Shown here piece by piece: positions 1 through 9,289 of a stretch of DNA of 64,000 bases (its first letter is position 1; each line of letters begins with the position of its first letter). Source of the DNA: an uncultured Marivita sp. (GTDB taxonomy: Bacteria > Pseudomonadota > Alphaproteobacteria > Rhodobacterales > Rhodobacteraceae). Made by a program: the position numbers and the translations under genes. The notes beneath the pieces were generated by a model, which saw nothing but the letters and a program-made list of their open reading frames with translations, was not told the origin of the DNA and did no database searches. Location: the NCBI RefSeq assembly GCF_947488135.1, contig NZ_CANKYW010000010.1, positions 23,431 through 87,430 on the forward strand. Direction: 5' to 3'.

Positions 1-342
1 ATACTGACCGAAAACGCGGAAGACGCGCTCTTCTGGGTCAACACCCCGTTTTCGATGTCAGGTCTGGAGTCGGATGAAACGCGCAATGAGGACTTCCCCA
101 TCGAACCTCACGCCTGGCCAATCCAGCCGGACGAGTGGGTATTGGACAATTGGATTTCCGACGGCTTCGATGTCTTCGTCGTCAACGATTTCGACCATCT
201 CTGGCAGAACAGCCGTTCCAGCGATATCCGCCGTTTCCACGATGATTTGCTGAAGCGTTGCGATCGAGTCAAAGACTATCCGGCTCAGAAGCCCTTGTTT
301 CTGGAGTTTGACCTTACGGTGTTTGACTGCTCGGCGCTGTAA
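1..342 (+). CDS. Unknown protein, C-terminal part only
   Basis: The frame is open from the first base of the window to a TAA at 340-342, so only the last 113 residues are visible and the start lies outside. An internal ATG at 55 exists, but the codons upstream read as normal coding sequence (for example ALFWVNTPF). The protein is acidic and rich in Trp, Phe and Asp. I see no signal peptide, membrane segment or motif that I can assign to a family. It ends 13 bases before the stop of the convergent irr gene. Function is unknown. Confidence 0.6.
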   Translation: MLTENAEDALFWVNTPFSMSGLESDETRNEDFPIEPHAWPIQPDEWVLDNWISDGFDVFVVNDFDHLWQNSRSSDIRRFHDDLLKRCDRVKDYPAQKPLFLEFDLTVFDCSAL

Positions 343-355
343 AAGACTGTAACGC

Positions 356-772
356 TCAGGTCCGACGCAGCTTGATCACGACGTTGACGCTCGAGATCTC
401 GGCACCGTCCGGCGGGCCGGGGATGCGCGCGATTTCAAGCTCGTCCGCCGGGGCATCGGTCAGGCGACCTTCGTCTTCCCAATAGAAATGCGGATGGTCA
501 TGGGTGTTGGTGTCGAAATAGCTGCGCGCGCCATCGACGGTGACTTCCTGCATCAGGCCTGCGTCACAAAAGGCGCGCAATGTGTTGTAGACCGTTGCGA
601 GAGAGACTTGTTCACCGGTATCTTGCGCTGCGGCGAAAAGGCTTTCAGCGGTCACATGGCGATTTTTTCCGTCGCCGACAAGAAGCGAAGCCAGCGCGAC
701 GCGCTGGCGGGTCGGACGTACGCCCCCTTTGGACAGCCATTCCGTTCCGCGCTCGATGGATAGTGAAGACAT
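356..772 (-). CDS. irr: Irr, Fur-family iron response regulator
   Basis: This 138-residue protein has the Fur-family layout: a winged helix-turn-helix at about residues 15-75 ([10 protein letters not shown] at 56-65) and a short dimerisation/metal region. The segment HDHPHF at 91-96 matches the His-rich stretch that binds metal or haem in Irr. In alphaproteobacteria Irr controls iron and haem genes in response to haem status. The gene is divergent from fabA, a neighbourhood common in Rhodobacteraceae. An ordinary Fur or PerR is possible, but the short length and the placement beside fabA favour Irr. A sigma70-like promoter lies just upstream. Confidence 0.87.
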   Translation of the reverse strand: MSSLSIERGTEWLSKGGVRPTRQRVALASLLVGDGKNRHVTAESLFAAAQDTGEQVSLATVYNTLRAFCDAGLMQEVTVDGARSYFDTNTHDHPHFYWEDEGRLTDAPADELEIARIPGPPDGAEISSVNVVIKLRRT

Positions 773-798
773 GCCAATCCCGCTTTTGTTCTAAGGTT

Positions 799-828
799 TA
801 TATAGGGTGCGAATGGCTCGCAGTTCAA
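799..828 (-). promoter_or_regulatory. Candidate sigma70 promoter of irr
   Basis: Read on the minus strand, TTGAAC (828-823) is followed after 18 bases by TATATA (804-799), about 27 bases before the irr start codon. The hexamers are close to consensus for a GC-rich genome. A TTAGAAC sequence lies between the -10 box and the start codon and might be half of an iron-control element, but I see no full palindrome. Confidence 0.45.
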
Positions 829-945
829 ATAAATTTCTTGCAACAACTTGTCTCACGCCCTTGGGGCACCGGGCTTGCGCGTTTGGCGCGCACGATGCTA
901 GAGGGTTCAGGATTTCGCCAATCCAACCGGGAGCTTTGCCCAACA

Positions 946-1455
946 ATGACCGATTATCCGACGAGCTTTGATCGCGACGACCTGTTGAAATGCGCGCGGG
1001 GCGAGCTCTTCGGGCCGGGCAATGCGCAGCTTCCCGAACCGCCCATGCTCATGATGGATCGTATCACGGACATCTCGGGCGATGGCGGTGAACATGGCAA
1101 AGGTCATGTCGTCGCCGAGTTCGATATCAAGCCGGACCTTTGGTTCTTCGATTGCCACTTTCCCGGCAATCCGATCATGCCGGGGTGCCTCGGCCTTGAC
1201 GGGCTCTGGCAGCTGACCGGCTTCAACCTTGGCTGGCGCGGCTGGCAGGGGCGGGGCTATGCGCTGGGTGTGGGTGAAGTCAAATTGACCGGAATGGTGC
1301 GTCCCGACCGCAAGATGCTGACCTACAAGGTGGACTTCACCAAGGCCATCCAAACCCGTCGTCTGACGATGGGTGTTGCCGACGGTATCGTCGAAGCTGA
1401 CGGTGAGGTGATCTATCAGGTCAAGGACATGAAAGTGGCGTTGTCCGAAAGCTGA
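946..1455 (+). CDS. fabA: FabA, 3-hydroxydecanoyl-ACP dehydratase/isomerase
   Basis: FabA dehydrates 3-hydroxyacyl-ACP and isomerises trans-2- to cis-3-decenoyl-ACP, the branch point to unsaturated fatty acids in the cytoplasm. The 169-residue length from ATG 946 matches the family; the frame is open further upstream, but earlier starts would add sequence foreign to FabA. The catalytic pair is visible as His71 in [11 protein letters not shown] and Asp85 in CLGLDG. The gene is divergent from irr. Its usual partners fabB and fabI follow only after an inserted opposite-strand DMSP lyase gene. The stop is 3 bases from the convergent dddL stop, so there is no room for a dedicated terminator. Confidence 0.95.
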   Translation: MTDYPTSFDRDDLLKCARGELFGPGNAQLPEPPMLMMDRITDISGDGGEHGKGHVVAEFDIKPDLWFFDCHFPGNPIMPGCLGLDGLWQLTGFNLGWRGWQGRGYALGVGEVKLTGMVRPDRKMLTYKVDFTKAIQTRRLTMGVADGIVEADGEVIYQVKDMKVALSES

Positions 1456-1458
1456 CGC

Positions 1459-2121
1459 TTACTTCTTTGGCCCTCGCGAAAACACCATCTTCTGGTTTGC
1501 CAGCTTGTCCCGGCTTCCGGTCCATGCATAGCAGAGCAGGGCCGGGTTCTGATCCGCGACGGTAATTCTGTGCCGCTGTTCCGGCGGATTGAAGATAAGC
1601 GAGCCCGGCGCGTAGACACCTTGGTCGTTCTCGGAGACCGCGCCTGAAAGACAGATGTAGCTTTCCGAAATTCCGTCATGAGCGTGCGCCGGGTAGGTGC
1701 AACCCGGAGCGAAAAGGACGAGGCCAAGGATCACTTCGTCGGTTATCACAGGGCCGGTCGGGCCAACAAGTTCGGCATAAGCATATTTGCGTTCAAGCCC
1801 GCGCGGGACTTTTTCGTATCCGTACTGCCAGACCAGATGTGCTTCGATGCTTTCGAGAACCCGGATGAACGGCGCGTGACGCTCCATCCGCCCATTGTCG
1901 AGCGCCCGGCGCCAGTGGGCTGTCACCGGTTTTGATATGGCCTCGTGCTCATGCACTTCGGCATTCGCCTTGATGACCCGGCTGATACCTTCGCGCACTG
2001 TTTTCTGGTGGCTGCGGATCTTGGCGCTGCCACCTGCGGACAGCCGTCGGTAGAGCTCGTAGTAGTCGCGCAGCAGATAGAGCCAATTGGGCCGGTCTTG
2101 AAGGCGGGGTTGGTCAGTCAT
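1459..2121 (-). CDS. dddL: Cupin DMSP lyase, DddL type
   Basis: DddL-type lyases cleave dimethylsulfoniopropionate to dimethyl sulfide and acrylate. This 220-residue protein has a helical N-terminal half and a C-terminal single-domain cupin. Cupin motif 1 runs from Gly140 through His146, His148 and Glu153 to Gly160. Motif 2 contains Gly173, Pro179 and His184. These three His and one Glu are the expected metal ligands of DddL/DddQ/DddW cupin lyases. Length and the long helical N-terminus fit DddL better than DddQ. It lies between fabA and fabB on the opposite strand, 3 bases from the fabA stop. A cupin protein with another substrate cannot be excluded from sequence alone. Confidence 0.78.
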   Translation of the reverse strand: MTDQPRLQDRPNWLYLLRDYYELYRRLSAGGSAKIRSHQKTVREGISRVIKANAEVHEHEAISKPVTAHWRRALDNGRMERHAPFIRVLESIEAHLVWQYGYEKVPRGLERKYAYAELVGPTGPVITDEVILGLVLFAPGCTYPAHAHDGISESYICLSGAVSENDQGVYAPGSLIFNPPEQRHRITVADQNPALLCYAWTGSRDKLANQKMVFSRGPKK

Positions 2122-2392
2122 CGCGGTCCTCGGTTCAACGTCGCGCGCTCAATGCGCCTCTGTCCCGATTTGCAGCATTTGCGCAAGTCCGATTGTCACA
2201 AAGTGCGCTGATCCGCCGGTAATTCAGGCAAAAAATGCGGTTCTATGGCGTCTCTAATCCAAACCCTAGATGTGGTGCTGACAGGATTGGCAAGTCCCGT
2301 CAGCCGGAACCTATCTGCGTGCGTGTCCAATCTGCTTGCTCCTCCCCCCCTCATTCCCCTACACACACTTGCAACAATTGTAAGGAGCCGTG

Positions 2393-3622
2393 ATGCGCCG
2401 AGTTGTCGTGACAGGATTGGGGATAGTCTCCTCCATCGGGAACAATACCGAAGAAGTGGCTGCGAGCCTGAAAGCGGGCCGTTCCGGGATCAGCGCGAAC
2501 GCCGATATGGCCGAACATGGCTTTCGGTCGCAAATCGCGGGCGCAATTGATCTGGATGTTTCCGAGCATGTGGACAAGCGCACCTTGCGCTTCATGGGGC
2601 CGGGTGCCGCCTATGCGCACATCGCGATGGGGCAGGCGATCGCCGATGCTGGTCTGACGCCAAAGGAGGTCGTAAACCCGATGACCGGGCTGATCGCCGG
2701 GTCGGGCGGTCCCTCCACAAGCGCAATGCTGGCCGCGCATCAGACTGTGCTCAAAACCGGTGGGACCAAACGGATCGGGCCCTTCGCCGTGCCGAAGACG
2801 ATGTCGTCGACCGTCAGCGCGAACCTGGCCACGGCCTACCAGATCAAGGGCATGAACTTTTCGATCACGTCGGCCTGCTCGACGTCGCTCCATTGCATCG
2901 GCATGGCGGCGCAGCAGGTGGCACTGGGCTTGCAGGACGTGATGTTTGCCGGCGGTGGCGAGGAACTGGACTGGACCCTGTCCTGCCTGTTCGACGCGAT
3001 GGGGGCCATGTCGTCCAAGTACAACGACACGCCGGAAAAAGCCTCGCGTGCCTTCGACGCGGGCCGCGACGGGTTCGTGATTTCCGGTGGCGGCGCGATG
3101 GTGGTACTGGAATCCTTGGACCGTGCGTTAGCCCGCGGAGCCACGATCTATGCCGAGGTCACGGGCTTCTCTGCGACCTCGGATGGTGCAGACATGGTCG
3201 CGCCATCGGGCGAAGGCGGCGAACGCGCGATGCGCGGAGCGCTCAAGTCACTGCCCGAGGGCCGCAAGGTCAGCTACATCAACGCGCACGGGACCTCGAC
3301 GCCCGTAGGAGATGTGGGCGAGATCGAAGCGGTGCGTCGGGTGTTCGGCGACGGCCAGACACCACCGGTCAGTTCCACAAAGTCGATGACGGGCCACAGC
3401 CAGGGCGCGACCGGTGCACAAGAGGCGATCTATTGCCTGCTCGCGCTGCGCGACGATTTCATCATTCCGTCGATTAACGTCGAAACGCTGGATCCGGCGC
3501 TGAAACCCGAAGAAATTGCGACAGAATTGGTGGAAAACGCCGGTCTGGACACGGTGATGACCAACTCCTTCGGCTTTGGTGGCACCAACGGGTCGATGTT
3601 GTTGTCCAAGTACGTGGATTGA
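2393..3622 (+). CDS. fabB: FabB, beta-ketoacyl-ACP synthase I
   Basis: FabB elongates acyl-ACP by condensation with malonyl-ACP and is needed to extend the cis-unsaturated product of FabA. The 409-residue protein carries the thiolase-fold catalytic triad Cys162 (TSACSTS), His299 (NAHGTST) and His335 (TGHSQG), with Lys330 nearby. ATG 2393 is preferred over the GTG at 2390 because AAGGAG at 2382-2387 is then 5 bases away rather than 2. The stop overlaps the region just before fabI, so the two are translated together. The 271 bases upstream, shared with the divergent dddL, hold the promoters; nothing more specific is recognisable there. Confidence 0.95.
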   Translation: MRRVVVTGLGIVSSIGNNTEEVAASLKAGRSGISANADMAEHGFRSQIAGAIDLDVSEHVDKRTLRFMGPGAAYAHIAMGQAIADAGLTPKEVVNPMTGLIAGSGGPSTSAMLAAHQTVLKTGGTKRIGPFAVPKTMSSTVSANLATAYQIKGMNFSITSACSTSLHCIGMAAQQVALGLQDVMFAGGGEELDWTLSCLFDAMGAMSSKYNDTPEKASRAFDAGRDGFVISGGGAMVVLESLDRALARGATIYAEVTGFSATSDGADMVAPSGEGGERAMRGALKSLPEGRKVSYINAHGTSTPVGDVGEIEAVRRVFGDGQTPPVSSTKSMTGHSQGATGAQEAIYCLLALRDDFIIPSINVETLDPALKPEEIATELVENAGLDTVMTNSFGFGGTNGSMLLSKYVD

Positions 3623-3624
3623 GT

Positions 3625-4416
3625 ATGGCAGGTCAGTTAGAGGGCAAGCGCGGCCTGATCATGGGCGTTGCAAATGAACGCTCCATCGCGTGGGGGATCG
3701 CCAAGGCGATGGCCGAGGCCGGGGCCGAGCTTGCCTTTACATACCAGGGTGAGGCGTTCGGCAAACGGCTCGAGCCTCTGGCGCAAAGCGTCGGGTCGGA
3801 TTTCATGGTCGATGTCGACGTGACCGACGACGCCTCTCTGGATAGCGCGTTCGAACAGCTTGGCGCGCGCTGGCCGACGATTGATTTCCTGGTCCACGCA
3901 ATCGCGTTTTCTGACAAGTCCGAATTGCAGGGGCGGATCCTCAATACCTCACGGGCCAACTTCAAGACCTCTCTGGATATCTCGGCCTACAGCTTCATCG
4001 ACGTGGCTCGGCGTGCGCATCCGCTTATGGTCGAAAACGGCGGAACGTTGCTGACCCTGACATACATGGGCTCCACCCGTGTAACCCCGAACTACAATGT
4101 GATGGGGGTCGCCAAGGCGGCGTTGGAAGCCTCGGTGCGGTATCTTGCGAATGATCTCGGCCCCGAGGGCATCCGCGTGAACGCGATCAGCCCCGGCCCG
4201 ATGAAAACGTTGGCAGGGGCAGCAATCGGCGGTGCGCGCAAGACTTACAAGCACACCGACCAGAACGCGCCGCTGCGGTCGAACGCGACGCTTGAGGCGG
4301 TGGGTGGCACGGCGGTCTATCTGGCTTCTGAGGCCGGGGCCTGCACCACCGGCGAAATTATCCGCGTCGATGGCGGGTTCCACGTTCTGGGCATGCCGCA
4401 ATACGAGTATCTGTGA
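3625..4416 (+). CDS. fabI: FabI, NADH-dependent enoyl-ACP reductase
   Basis: FabI catalyses the last step of each fatty acid elongation cycle. The 263-residue short-chain dehydrogenase-like protein shows the FabI nucleotide-binding start GLIMGVANERSIAWGIA and the catalytic residues Tyr147 and Tyr157-x6-Lys164. ATG 3625 is 2 bases past the fabB stop. A TTG at 3619 overlapping that stop is an alternative start adding two residues. It completes the fabA-fabB-fabI set. FabI is the enzyme class inhibited by triclosan and diazaborines. Confidence 0.95.
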   Translation: MAGQLEGKRGLIMGVANERSIAWGIAKAMAEAGAELAFTYQGEAFGKRLEPLAQSVGSDFMVDVDVTDDASLDSAFEQLGARWPTIDFLVHAIAFSDKSELQGRILNTSRANFKTSLDISAYSFIDVARRAHPLMVENGGTLLTLTYMGSTRVTPNYNVMGVAKAALEASVRYLANDLGPEGIRVNAISPGPMKTLAGAAIGGARKTYKHTDQNAPLRSNATLEAVGGTAVYLASEAGACTTGEIIRVDGGFHVLGMPQYEYL

Positions 4417-4450
4417 CCCTGTATGGGAACTCGGCCTTGAGTTGATCGTT

Positions 4451-4468
4451 GTCTCCACCAAAGGAGAC
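4451..4468 (+). promoter_or_regulatory. Hairpin that buries the Shine-Dalgarno of the next gene
   Basis: GTCTCC at 4451-4456 and GGAGAC at 4463-4468 form a perfect 6-bp stem with a 6-base loop (ACCAAA). The right arm contains the ribosome binding site AAGGAG (4461-4466) for the ATG at 4476, so the folded form would hide it. This is the geometry of a simple RNA thermometer or translational switch. The stem is short and a regulatory role is inference. Confidence 0.45.
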
Positions 4469-4475
4469 ACGTCAA

Positions 4476-5150
4476 ATGACATATACGCTGACGCTGCAAA
4501 GCATCGAACCCGTCACCCACGACACCCATCATCTGGTGTTCAACAAGCCGGATGGGTACGAATACACTCCCGGTCAGGCTTGCGATTTTGCATTGGCCAA
4601 AGACGGCTGGCGGGACAAGCAGCGTCCCTTCACCTTTACCGGTTTGCCGACGGACCCGACGCTGGAATTCGTCATCAAGTCTTATCCAGACCATGACGGA
4701 GTGACCGAGCAGATCGCGAAACTGTCCATGACGGATCAGGTGGAAATCGGCGATCCCTGGGGTGCCATCGAGGACAAGGGCCCCGGAGTGTTCATTGCTG
4801 GCGGCGCGGGCGTCACACCCTTTATTGCCGTGCTCAAGCGCCGGTTGCAGACGCACGGGACTCTGGAAGGTTGCGATTTGGTTTTCTCGAACAAGACCGA
4901 AAAAGACATCATCCTGCGTGATCACTTCACGTCGATGCCGGGCCTTAATTGCCACTTTGTCGTCACTGATGATCCGGACAGTGAATTTTCGAGAGACCGG
5001 ATCGACAAGGAGTACCTTGACGGCATCGTGACCGACACCGACGGTCCGGTCTATGTTTGTGGCCCAGAGCCGATGATTGATGATATTGTGGCCGCGTTGC
5101 GTGAATTGAACGTGTCCGAGGACCGGATTGTGACCGAGGATCTGGACTAA
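4476..5150 (+). CDS. Ferredoxin/flavodoxin-NAD(P)H reductase-like flavoprotein
   Basis: This 224-residue protein has the FAD-binding FR-type fold: a beta-barrel with the FAD motif RPFTFT at 50-55, a nucleotide-binding domain starting at GGAGVTPF (109-116) and the late CGPEPM motif typical of the NAD(P)H side. There is no C-terminal plant-type 2Fe-2S domain, so it resembles stand-alone ferredoxin or flavodoxin reductases rather than oxygenase reductases. ATG 4476 has AAGGAG 9 bases upstream. It follows fabI by 59 bases and may be co-transcribed. Its electron partner is not in the window; supplying electrons to a desaturase or P450 would be plausible but is not shown. Confidence 0.75.
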   Translation: MTYTLTLQSIEPVTHDTHHLVFNKPDGYEYTPGQACDFALAKDGWRDKQRPFTFTGLPTDPTLEFVIKSYPDHDGVTEQIAKLSMTDQVEIGDPWGAIEDKGPGVFIAGGAGVTPFIAVLKRRLQTHGTLEGCDLVFSNKTEKDIILRDHFTSMPGLNCHFVVTDDPDSEFSRDRIDKEYLDGIVTDTDGPVYVCGPEPMIDDIVAALRELNVSEDRIVTEDLD

Positions 5151-5182
5151 AGCCGCGCGGGTGGCTGACAATCAATCGTCAG

Positions 5183-5214
5183 GTGACGCCGCAGCTTTCC
5201 GCTGGCGGCGTCAC
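5183..5214 (+). terminator. Strong hairpin after the flavin reductase gene
   Basis: GTGACGCCGC (5183-5192) pairs perfectly with GCGGCGTCAC (5205-5214). The stem can be extended inward by AGC/GCT with one bulged G. No T-run follows, so it is either a weak intrinsic terminator or an mRNA 3'-end stabiliser. Confidence 0.5.
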
Positions 5215-5278
5215 ATCAGGTTGATACCGGGCCCGAAGATCGCGATATCGGACCGCATTGCGAATTAGAGTGAATCAT

Positions 5279-6301
5279 ATGGACAGAGAAGTTTCCTTCC
5301 AGCCAGGCAGCATCAGCGAACAGGACGCGACCGCGATATTCAGCGCCTCCACAGTGGCCATGGTCCTGACCAATCCACGCTTGCCGGACAATCCCATTGT
5401 CTACGTGAACCGGGCTTTTGAACGGCTGACCGGATACGCATCCGAGGCGGCGCTGGGTCGGAACTGCCGTTTTCTGCAATGCGAACAAACCTCTACCTCC
5501 ACGGTCAAGGAACTGCGCGAAGCCATCGACAAACGCGAGGAAATCTCAACCGTTCTCACCAACGCCCGGTCAAACGGAGAACGTTTCCTGAACGCCTTGC
5601 TGATTTCGCCAGTCACCGACGACGATGGAGAGGTCGTCTATTTCGTCGGATTGCAAAGCGAGGTTGCCAGCGACAAACAGGCCGAACGACTCAAGCAATT
5701 CGAAACCGTCACCGCCGAAATTCAGCATCGGGTGAAAAATCACCTGTCCATGATCCTGGGGTTGATCCGCATGAAAGCCCGCAAGAGCAGCGACCCGGAC
5801 GAATTCAAGGACTTGTCCCGTCGCATCGAAAGCCTGCAATTGCTGTACGAAGAGATGTCTGCGGCGACGCTGGAACGGAATGACGGCAAGATCAAACTCG
5901 GCGCGTATCTGGGTCGTGTTGCCAATGCGATCGCCTATCTCGACAGCCGTCCCGGTGTTCGGATGAATATCCATGTGGAGCCGCTGCTCGTCGATACCGA
6001 AACGGCGGTCCGCATCGGTCTGATCCTGTCCGAAGTCCTGACCAATGCGATGCAACACGCGTTTCAGGAGCAGAAATCCGGGCTTGTCGAGTTGCGGGTC
6101 GTCCGCACGGACAATGGTGGTATGCGCGCCATCGTCACGGATGACGGGGTTGGCTTGCCCGAAGGTGTGACATGGCCCAATTCGGATGGCTTGGGCGGGC
6201 GGATCGTCGAAGGTTTGTGCGATGGGCTTCAAGCTACCCTGAAGGTCACGCGCGGTGCGGTCGGTACGATTGTAACGCTCGATGTGCCTGTGGCCGACTG
6301 A
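5279..6301 (+). CDS. LOV-domain blue-light sensor histidine kinase
   Basis: This 340-residue soluble protein joins an N-terminal LOV/PAS domain (about 20-130) to a HisKA_2-type kinase (about 140-340). The LOV motif GRNCRFLQ contains Cys63, the residue that forms a flavin adduct in blue light. The probable phospho-acceptor is His150 in EIQHRVKNHL. The ATPase part shows the N-box around Asn256 (EVLTNA), DDGVGLP at 288-294 and DGLGGR near 303. ATG 5279 is preferred; GTG 5270 and TTG 5258 are in frame upstream. No response regulator gene is adjacent, so its output pathway (general stress response regulators are common targets) is unknown. Confidence 0.87.
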   Translation: MDREVSFQPGSISEQDATAIFSASTVAMVLTNPRLPDNPIVYVNRAFERLTGYASEAALGRNCRFLQCEQTSTSTVKELREAIDKREEISTVLTNARSNGERFLNALLISPVTDDDGEVVYFVGLQSEVASDKQAERLKQFETVTAEIQHRVKNHLSMILGLIRMKARKSSDPDEFKDLSRRIESLQLLYEEMSAATLERNDGKIKLGAYLGRVANAIAYLDSRPGVRMNIHVEPLLVDTETAVRIGLILSEVLTNAMQHAFQEQKSGLVELRVVRTDNGGMRAIVTDDGVGLPEGVTWPNSDGLGGRIVEGLCDGLQATLKVTRGAVGTIVTLDVPVAD

Positions 6302-6313
6302 CCGAGGGTCAGT

Positions 6314-7180
6314 CTAGAACCACTGACCGGATTCCATCAAACCGAGATCCAGCAGCTGGCGCGAGTGCCATTCGAACGGCACGGAATTGTGCCAGCGGAA
6401 GGTCTCGATCTCGAATGCAGACCCCGGATTGCGCTTCAGCGCCTTGGCCGTGCGAAAGGTCAGGACCGCCGCTGTCAGGTTGTTGTGCCAGGGGCAGGCG
6501 TAGGTGTTGTATTCTTCGTCATTGAATGTGTGATCCGCGCGGATCTTGAGGCCCGGCTTCGCACAGAACAACGCGATCCGGTCGATCTTGCGCCGCTCTG
6601 GCGGAACATGCTCCTCGTAGCGCCATCGCAAACCGCCGAAGAAGTCCAACTGCCGGTCCTTTGGATGGGTTGTCGTGGGATCCGGCCTGCCCAATGCGTA
6701 ATAGCCTGACCTGTCGATATAGGCGTCCTCGATACTGACTGCCGTCGGATGTCTGTCCAGGTCACCTGCATAGAGGTCGATGGCATAACACAACATCGCG
6801 TCGCGCCGTTCCTCCGTGTGAAACGCCAGGAGTTCGCCGATGGTGCGTGTCTCGCAGAAGGGAAAGAACAGGTATTCCGCATTATAGCAGGTGTAGAACC
6901 AGACGCCGGGCGCCTTGGCGATCATTGCGTTGATGATGGCCTCGCGGTTTTCGTCACGCACGATATTCGCGTCGACGCGGATCAACCGATCCTCCACATC
7001 CTCGGCCAAAGTGAACTCGGGCGTCATGAAGACGATCACGGCCTTGAACCCAAGCTGAAGGTTGTGCCGCAAGGTCGTGTCGATTTCCACGTCGTCTTCC
7101 ACAAAAACAAGCGAAATCGGCCCCTTGGCCAATGTGCCGGAGCTTTGAGAGAGAAATTCGCTTACGCCTGCATATCGCAT
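6314..7180 (-). CDS. Conserved hypothetical, possibly glycosyltransferase-like
   Basis: The 288-residue frame is open further upstream, but ATG 7180 has an AGGGG about 5 bases before it and begins a plausible N-terminus (MRYAGVSEF). The protein is soluble and rich in aromatic residues. A segment VWFYTCYNAEYLFFPF sits where GT-A-type glycosyltransferases carry a strand ending in an acidic motif, and the C-terminus has HNSVPFEWHSRQ. This hint is too weak to assign an activity. It is convergent with the LOV kinase gene and divergent from miaB. Confidence 0.55.
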   Translation of the reverse strand: MRYAGVSEFLSQSSGTLAKGPISLVFVEDDVEIDTTLRHNLQLGFKAVIVFMTPEFTLAEDVEDRLIRVDANIVRDENREAIINAMIAKAPGVWFYTCYNAEYLFFPFCETRTIGELLAFHTEERRDAMLCYAIDLYAGDLDRHPTAVSIEDAYIDRSGYYALGRPDPTTTHPKDRQLDFFGGLRWRYEEHVPPERRKIDRIALFCAKPGLKIRADHTFNDEEYNTYACPWHNNLTAAVLTFRTAKALKRNPGSAFEIETFRWHNSVPFEWHSRQLLDLGLMESGQWF

Positions 7181-7293
7181 GAGGGATCCCCTGCGGTTTT
7201 TTACGCAGACTCGATGAAAAAAGCGTGCATTGCAAGACAGGGGTGACATGCGGTATCGCCACGCCCTGAACCCTGCCCCGGAGGATTGGCCAA

Positions 7294-8616
7294 ATGTCCG
7301 AACCGAAGAAGCTCTTTATCAAGACTTATGGCTGTCAGATGAACGTATATGACAGCGAACGCATGGCCGAGGCGCTGGGCGGTCAGGGCTATGTGGAGAC
7401 GCAGACGCCGGATGATGCCGACATGATCCTGCTCAACACCTGCCACATCCGTGAAAAGGCGGCTGAGAAGGTTTATTCCGAGCTTGGCCGCTACAAGGGT
7501 TTGAAGGCCGAAAAGCCTGACCTGAAAATCGGGGTCGCGGGGTGCGTCGCGCAGGCCGAGGGCGAGGAAATCATGCGCCGCCAGCCGATGGTCGATCTGG
7601 TTGTCGGTCCGCAAAGCTATCATCGCCTGCCCGAGTTGGAGGCGAAAACGCGCGCCGGGCAAAAGGCGCTCGACACGGATTTCCCCGAGGAAGACAAGTT
7701 CGAGGTCCTGAAGAACCGCCCCAAGGCGAAACGCGGCCCGACCGCCTTCCTGACGGTGCAGGAAGGCTGCGACAAGTTCTGCGCCTTTTGCGTCGTGCCC
7801 TATACGCGCGGGGCAGAGGTCTCGCGTCCCGCCGACCGCATCCTGACAGAAGCGCGCGATCTGGTCGATCGTGGCGTGCGCGAGATCACGTTGCTGGGCC
7901 AGAACGTCAACGCCTATCATGGCGGCGGAGAGGGCGGGGACTGGTCACTCGCGCGGCTGATCTGGGCGCTCAACGACATTGACGAGCTGGAGCGTATCCG
8001 CTTCACCACCAGCCACCCCAACGACATGACTGACGACCTGATCGAAGCGCACGGCACCTGCCCGAAACTGATGCCCTACCTGCACCTGCCCGTGCAGTCC
8101 GGCTCGGACCGTATCCTCAAGCGGATGAACCGCCAGCACACGGCGGAAAGCTATCTCAAGATCATCGAGAAACTGCGCGCAGCCCAGCCAGACCTGTTGC
8201 TCTCTGGCGATTTCATCGTCGGCTTCCCCGAAGAGACCGAGGAGGACTTCCAGGCCACTTTGGACATCATTCGCGCCTCCAACTACGGCTATGCCTATAG
8301 CTTCAAGTACTCCACTCGCCCTGGCACACCCGCGGCCGAACGCGACCAGTTGCCCGAGGACGTCAAGGATGATCGCCTGCAACGCCTGCAAGCACTGATC
8401 ACCGAACAGCAGAAGGCTGCGCAGGACGCGATGGTCGGCAAGTCGGTCGGCGTGCTCTTCGAGAAGCCGGGTCGCCTTGCGGGCCAAATGGTCGGCAAAT
8501 CGGACCACCTCCATGCGGTACACGTTCAGGCGGACGGTCTTCAGCCCGGCGATCTGCGCCGGGTCCGCATCGTCGAGTCCGGTCGCAATTCGCTCAAGGG
8601 CGAATTGGTCGAATGA
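7294..8616 (+). CDS. miaB: MiaB, tRNA A37 methylthiotransferase
   Basis: MiaB adds a methylthio group to i6A37 of tRNAs using two iron-sulfur clusters. In this 440-residue protein the N-terminal auxiliary-cluster cysteines are Cys14 (YGCQMN), Cys50 (NTCHIR) and Cys84 (AGCVAQ). The radical SAM cysteines are Cys159, Cys163 and Cys166 (CDKFCAFC), followed by a C-terminal TRAM domain. The length is typical. GGAGG at 7281 precedes the ATG. It opens a run of co-directional genes through rpsA. Confidence 0.95.
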   Translation: MSEPKKLFIKTYGCQMNVYDSERMAEALGGQGYVETQTPDDADMILLNTCHIREKAAEKVYSELGRYKGLKAEKPDLKIGVAGCVAQAEGEEIMRRQPMVDLVVGPQSYHRLPELEAKTRAGQKALDTDFPEEDKFEVLKNRPKAKRGPTAFLTVQEGCDKFCAFCVVPYTRGAEVSRPADRILTEARDLVDRGVREITLLGQNVNAYHGGGEGGDWSLARLIWALNDIDELERIRFTTSHPNDMTDDLIEAHGTCPKLMPYLHLPVQSGSDRILKRMNRQHTAESYLKIIEKLRAAQPDLLLSGDFIVGFPEETEEDFQATLDIIRASNYGYAYSFKYSTRPGTPAAERDQLPEDVKDDRLQRLQALITEQQKAAQDAMVGKSVGVLFEKPGRLAGQMVGKSDHLHAVHVQADGLQPGDLRRVRIVESGRNSLKGELVE

Positions 8617-8744
8617 CACAGAATATAGCGTATCTCTCGATATCTTGAGGTTCGCTCTTCCCTGAACCGCTGTCTTTGGTACTATCAACGGGAATCGGGT
8701 CAGACGCAGACCTGTCCCTGTACTGGCCTGTTTGAGGAGATCGC

Positions 8745-9278
8745 GTGGTGAATGGGCGTATGATCGCTTGGATCGTCGGAATGGCGCTGGCCGTGCCGCA
8801 GATCGCAAGCGCGCAGCAGGGCGAACGGTACATCCCCGGAATCTGGATTGACCCCGATGGCTGTGAGCATTGGGTTATGGACGATGGCGTCGAAGGCTTC
8901 ATGAGCCCGCATCTGCGCCGCGATGGCACCCCGGTCTGCCACAAGGTCAGCCGCTGTGCCGTAGTCCCCACCGATCAGATGTTCGCAACCGGAAGCGCCG
9001 CGATCGCGCCAGGGGGCGTGAACAGCCTGCGCAGCTTCTTCGCCGCCAATCCGGCAAACGGTTTCGTCATCGAAGGCCATACCGACAGCCGCGCGTCCGA
9101 GGCGTCAAATATCGCGCTCAGCGAACACCGCGCCCGGGCCGTGGCGCAGGTGGCCCAGCAATCCGGTGCACGGGTCTATTCCGTGCGCGGCTTCGGCGAA
9201 AGCCGCCCCATCGCCAGCAATGCAACCCCGGCCGGAATGGCAAAGAACCGCAGGGTGGAAATCCTGTGCTTGCGGTAA
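8745..9278 (+). CDS. Exported OmpA-family peptidoglycan-binding protein
   Basis: The 177-residue protein starts at GTG 8745 (GTG 8748 equally possible; AGGAG at 8735-8739). A signal peptide ends near IASA-QQ. Residues about 30-66 form a small domain with GIWIDPDGCEHW and DDGVEGF and two Cys. Residues about 70-177 are an OmpA C-terminal domain with the peptidoglycan-binding helix NIALSEHRARAV and GFGESRP. It is periplasmic and probably tethers something to the cell wall. The small domain is repeated in the next gene. Confidence 0.82.
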   Translation: MVNGRMIAWIVGMALAVPQIASAQQGERYIPGIWIDPDGCEHWVMDDGVEGFMSPHLRRDGTPVCHKVSRCAVVPTDQMFATGSAAIAPGGVNSLRSFFAANPANGFVIEGHTDSRASEASNIALSEHRARAVAQVAQQSGARVYSVRGFGESRPIASNATPAGMAKNRRVEILCLR

Positions 9279-9289
9279 GGAGCGTGCCG

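Noticed and set aside
782..798. Possible iron-control element (TTCTAA) near irr
   Set aside because: Only one half-site is visible; the expected inverted partner is missing.
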